64,000 nt of DNA from the NCBI RefSeq assembly GCF_001584325.1, contig NZ_LSAZ01000041.1:372001-436000 (forward strand), in the 5' to 3' direction. The position numbers were made by a program, and so were the translations under genes. Each line of letters opens with the position of its first letter. The stretch's first letter is position 1. Of this stretch, positions 62,906 through 64,000 are shown piece after piece. The notes below the pieces were generated by a model. It saw only the letters and a list, made by a program, of their open reading frames with translations, was not told the DNA's origin and did not search any database. The stretch comes from Bacillus nakamurai (GTDB lineage: Bacteria > Bacillota > Bacilli > Bacillales > Bacillaceae).

Positions 62906-63526
62906 TCAATGAACGGTTCTGAATACGCCGATGACTTTTCCGAGAATACTTACATTCTGCAGGATAATCGGTTCCATCGTCGGATTTTCCGGCTGCAGAC
63001 GCACGTAATTCTCTTCTTTATAGAAGCGCTTGACCGTCGCTTCATCATCCTCCGTCATAGCCACAACGATTTCACCGTTATTCGCCGTATTTTGCTGTTT
63101 GACAATGACGTAGTCTTTGTCAAAAATGCCGGCGTCAATCATACTTTCACCCATAATTTCTAACATAAACACATGTTCGCCCGGGGGAACCATACGATCC
63201 GGAAGAGGGAAATATTCGTCGATATTTTCAACGGCCGTAATCGGTATTCCAGCCGTTACTTTTCCGATAACGGGAACGTTTACGACCTGGCTTTTCGGAA
63301 TTTGAACTTCTTCTTCATCTAATACCTCTATCGCTCTCGGTTTGGTAGGATCCCGTCTGATCAGGCCTTTTGTCTCTAACCGTGCCAAATGTCCGTGGAC
63401 GGTTGAACTGGAGGCCAGTCCTACAGCTTCTCCAATCTCTCTTACAGAAGGCGGATACCCTTTAGTTTTAACTTCTTCTTTAATAAATCGCAGGATATCA
63501 AGTTGCCTTTTTGATAGCTTCGTCAT
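62906..63526 (-). CDS. lexA: LexA (DinR), SOS repressor
   Basis: 206 residues from ATG 63526 (GAGGTG upstream). A longer in-frame start three codons earlier has none. The N-terminal winged helix ([30 protein letters not shown]) binds SOS boxes. The autocleavage site is Ala-Gly in [11 protein letters not shown]. The catalytic Ser is in [12 protein letters not shown] and the Lys in [10 protein letters not shown]. RecA filaments trigger self-cleavage and derepression. Divergent from yneA, with which it shares the operator region; it represses itself through the same boxes. Confidence 0.97.
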   Translation of the reverse strand: MTKLSKRQLDILRFIKEEVKTKGYPPSVREIGEAVGLASSSTVHGHLARLETKGLIRRDPTKPRAIEVLDEEEVQIPKSQVVNVPVIGKVTAGIPITAVENIDEYFPLPDRMVPPGEHVFMLEIMGESMIDAGIFDKDYVIVKQQNTANNGEIVVAMTEDDEATVKRFYKEENYVRLQPENPTMEPIILQNVSILGKVIGVFRTVH

Positions 63527-63584
63527 TTTTCGCACCTCAAAACGTCGATTTTAAGTAGATTATAGCATGATTTTCCTGACAGTA

Positions 63585-63598
63585 CAAACATAGGTTCG
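63585..63598. promoter_or_regulatory. LexA box 1
   Basis: CAAACATAGGTTCG, on the other strand CGAACCTATGTTTG, fits the Bacillus consensus CGAACRNRYGTTYG with one deviation. It is closest to lexA. Confidence 0.8.
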
Positions 63599-63608
63599 AA
63601 AAAAACGA

Positions 63609-63636
63609 TTGACAGAAACGTTTGTTCGTATATACT
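63609..63636 (+). promoter_or_regulatory. yneA promoter
   Basis: TTGACA (63609-63614) and TATACT (63631-63636) with a 16-base spacer that is filled by LexA box 2. Confidence 0.85.
63615..63628. promoter_or_regulatory. LexA box 2
   Basis: GAAACGTTTGTTCG, on the other strand CGAACAAACGTTTC, is an excellent SOS box lying between the -35 and -10 of yneA. Confidence 0.92.
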
Positions 63637-63651
63637 GAATGATATGAAAAG

Positions 63652-63665
63652 CGAACAAACATTCT
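63652..63665. promoter_or_regulatory. LexA box 3
   Basis: CGAACAAACATTCT, a good SOS box just downstream of the yneA -10 element. Confidence 0.85.
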
Positions 63666-63682
63666 TATTGGAGGTTGTTTTG

Positions 63683-63994
63683 ATGGCTAAAGAATCTATC
63701 ATATTTGTCGGTCTGTTCACTGCGATTTTAGGCGCTGCTATTTTACTTGTCTCTTGTGCAGGCAATGATCAAGGGCTTGGCCAGTATGTTAAAATAAAAG
63801 TTCAGGACGGCGATACACTGTGGTCACTTGCTGATCATGTGGCTGAGAAGAAAAAGATTAATAAAGAGGATTTCATTGAATGGGTGACGGAGAATAATCA
63901 TCTCCAAACCGCTGATATAAAACCGGGAGACGAGCTGATTCTTCCTTTGAAGAAAGAGCATCCGGCCGCGTATCAGCTGGCAATTGTCAAATAG
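63683..63994 (+). CDS. yneA: YneA, SOS-induced cell division inhibitor
   Basis: 103 residues from ATG 63683 (TTGGAGGTTG upstream). Earlier in-frame codons fall within LexA box 3. An N-terminal export/membrane segment (SIIFVGLFTAILGAAILLVS) is followed by an extracytoplasmic LysM domain (YVKIKVQDGDTLWSLADHVA, NHLQTADIKPGDELILPL). YneA delays division after DNA damage and is controlled by LexA, which the three boxes upstream confirm. It normally heads the yneA-yneB-ynzC operon, the rest of which lies beyond the window edge. Confidence 0.95.
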   Translation: MAKESIIFVGLFTAILGAAILLVSCAGNDQGLGQYVKIKVQDGDTLWSLADHVAEKKKINKEDFIEWVTENNHLQTADIKPGDELILPLKKEHPAAYQLAIVK

Positions 63995-64000
63995 AGAGGA

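Overview
The window is chromosomal DNA of a Bacillus of the B. subtilis group, most likely the B. velezensis/B. amyloliquefaciens branch. The evidence is the end of a bacillaene (bae/pks) trans-AT polyketide synthase cluster, followed by genes in the familiar B. subtilis order: aprX, ymaC, ymaD, ebrBA, ymaG, ymaF, miaA, hfq, nrdIEF-ymaB, cwlC, spoVK, hflX, ynbB, glnRA, and later yncF, yndL, yndM, lexA and yneA. No sequence search was run. Family names come from reading the proteins and motifs, and species-level naming is inference.

1-26 kb: the 3' end of baeM, complete baeN (C-A-PCP, then three KS-DH-KR blocks), complete baeR (MT-ACP-KS-DH*-ACP-KS-ACP-TE) and the convergent P450 gene baeS. 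No acyltransferase domain is present, so malonyl units must be supplied in trans. The last baeN module lacks its carrier protein and is completed by the MT-ACP start of baeR. BaeR carries one KS without the HGTGT histidine and a DH-like domain without its catalytic Asp.

26-46 kb: mostly conserved core. A NucB-type secreted nuclease and a DUF1275 membrane protein lie between baeS and ymzB. Then follow a subtilisin-like protease (aprX), a gamma-PGA hydrolase paralogue (ymaC), an SMR efflux pair (ebrAB), a repeat-rich wall protein (ymaG), tRNA modification and RNA-chaperone genes (miaA-hfq), the class Ib ribonucleotide reductase operon behind two NrdR boxes, sporulation genes (cwlC, spoVK), hflX and the GlnR-controlled glnRA operon.

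46-54.3 kb: an AT-rich accessory scar of mostly broken or tiny genes. It holds an integrase C-terminal remnant with flanking GGTGGTCAA repeats, an LXG-toxin remnant, a 3' tRNA-Leu fragment with its terminator (resembling an ICEBs1-type attachment scar), an intact 46-codon Arg/Phe-rich gene, one intact and two decayed YjcZ-like micro-genes, a twice-frameshifted gene, a zinc alcohol dehydrogenase fragment, an intact rapK-phrK quorum-sensing cassette (Phr ending AERPVGG), a MutS2-like ATPase lacking the Smr nuclease, a beta/gamma-crystallin-like pseudogene, a CotC-like coat gene and a frameshifted DUF3221 lipoprotein.

54.3-64 kb: a lone phage-type pectate-lyase-fold appendage protein (yobO), a TM2 protein, dUTPase (yncF), a second gamma-PGA hydrolase (yndL), an SPFH protein overlapping a micro membrane protein, yndM, two CotF-like coat proteins, a secreted unknown, a candidate small RNA with a CCUCC loop, and the divergent SOS pair lexA-yneA with three LexA boxes.
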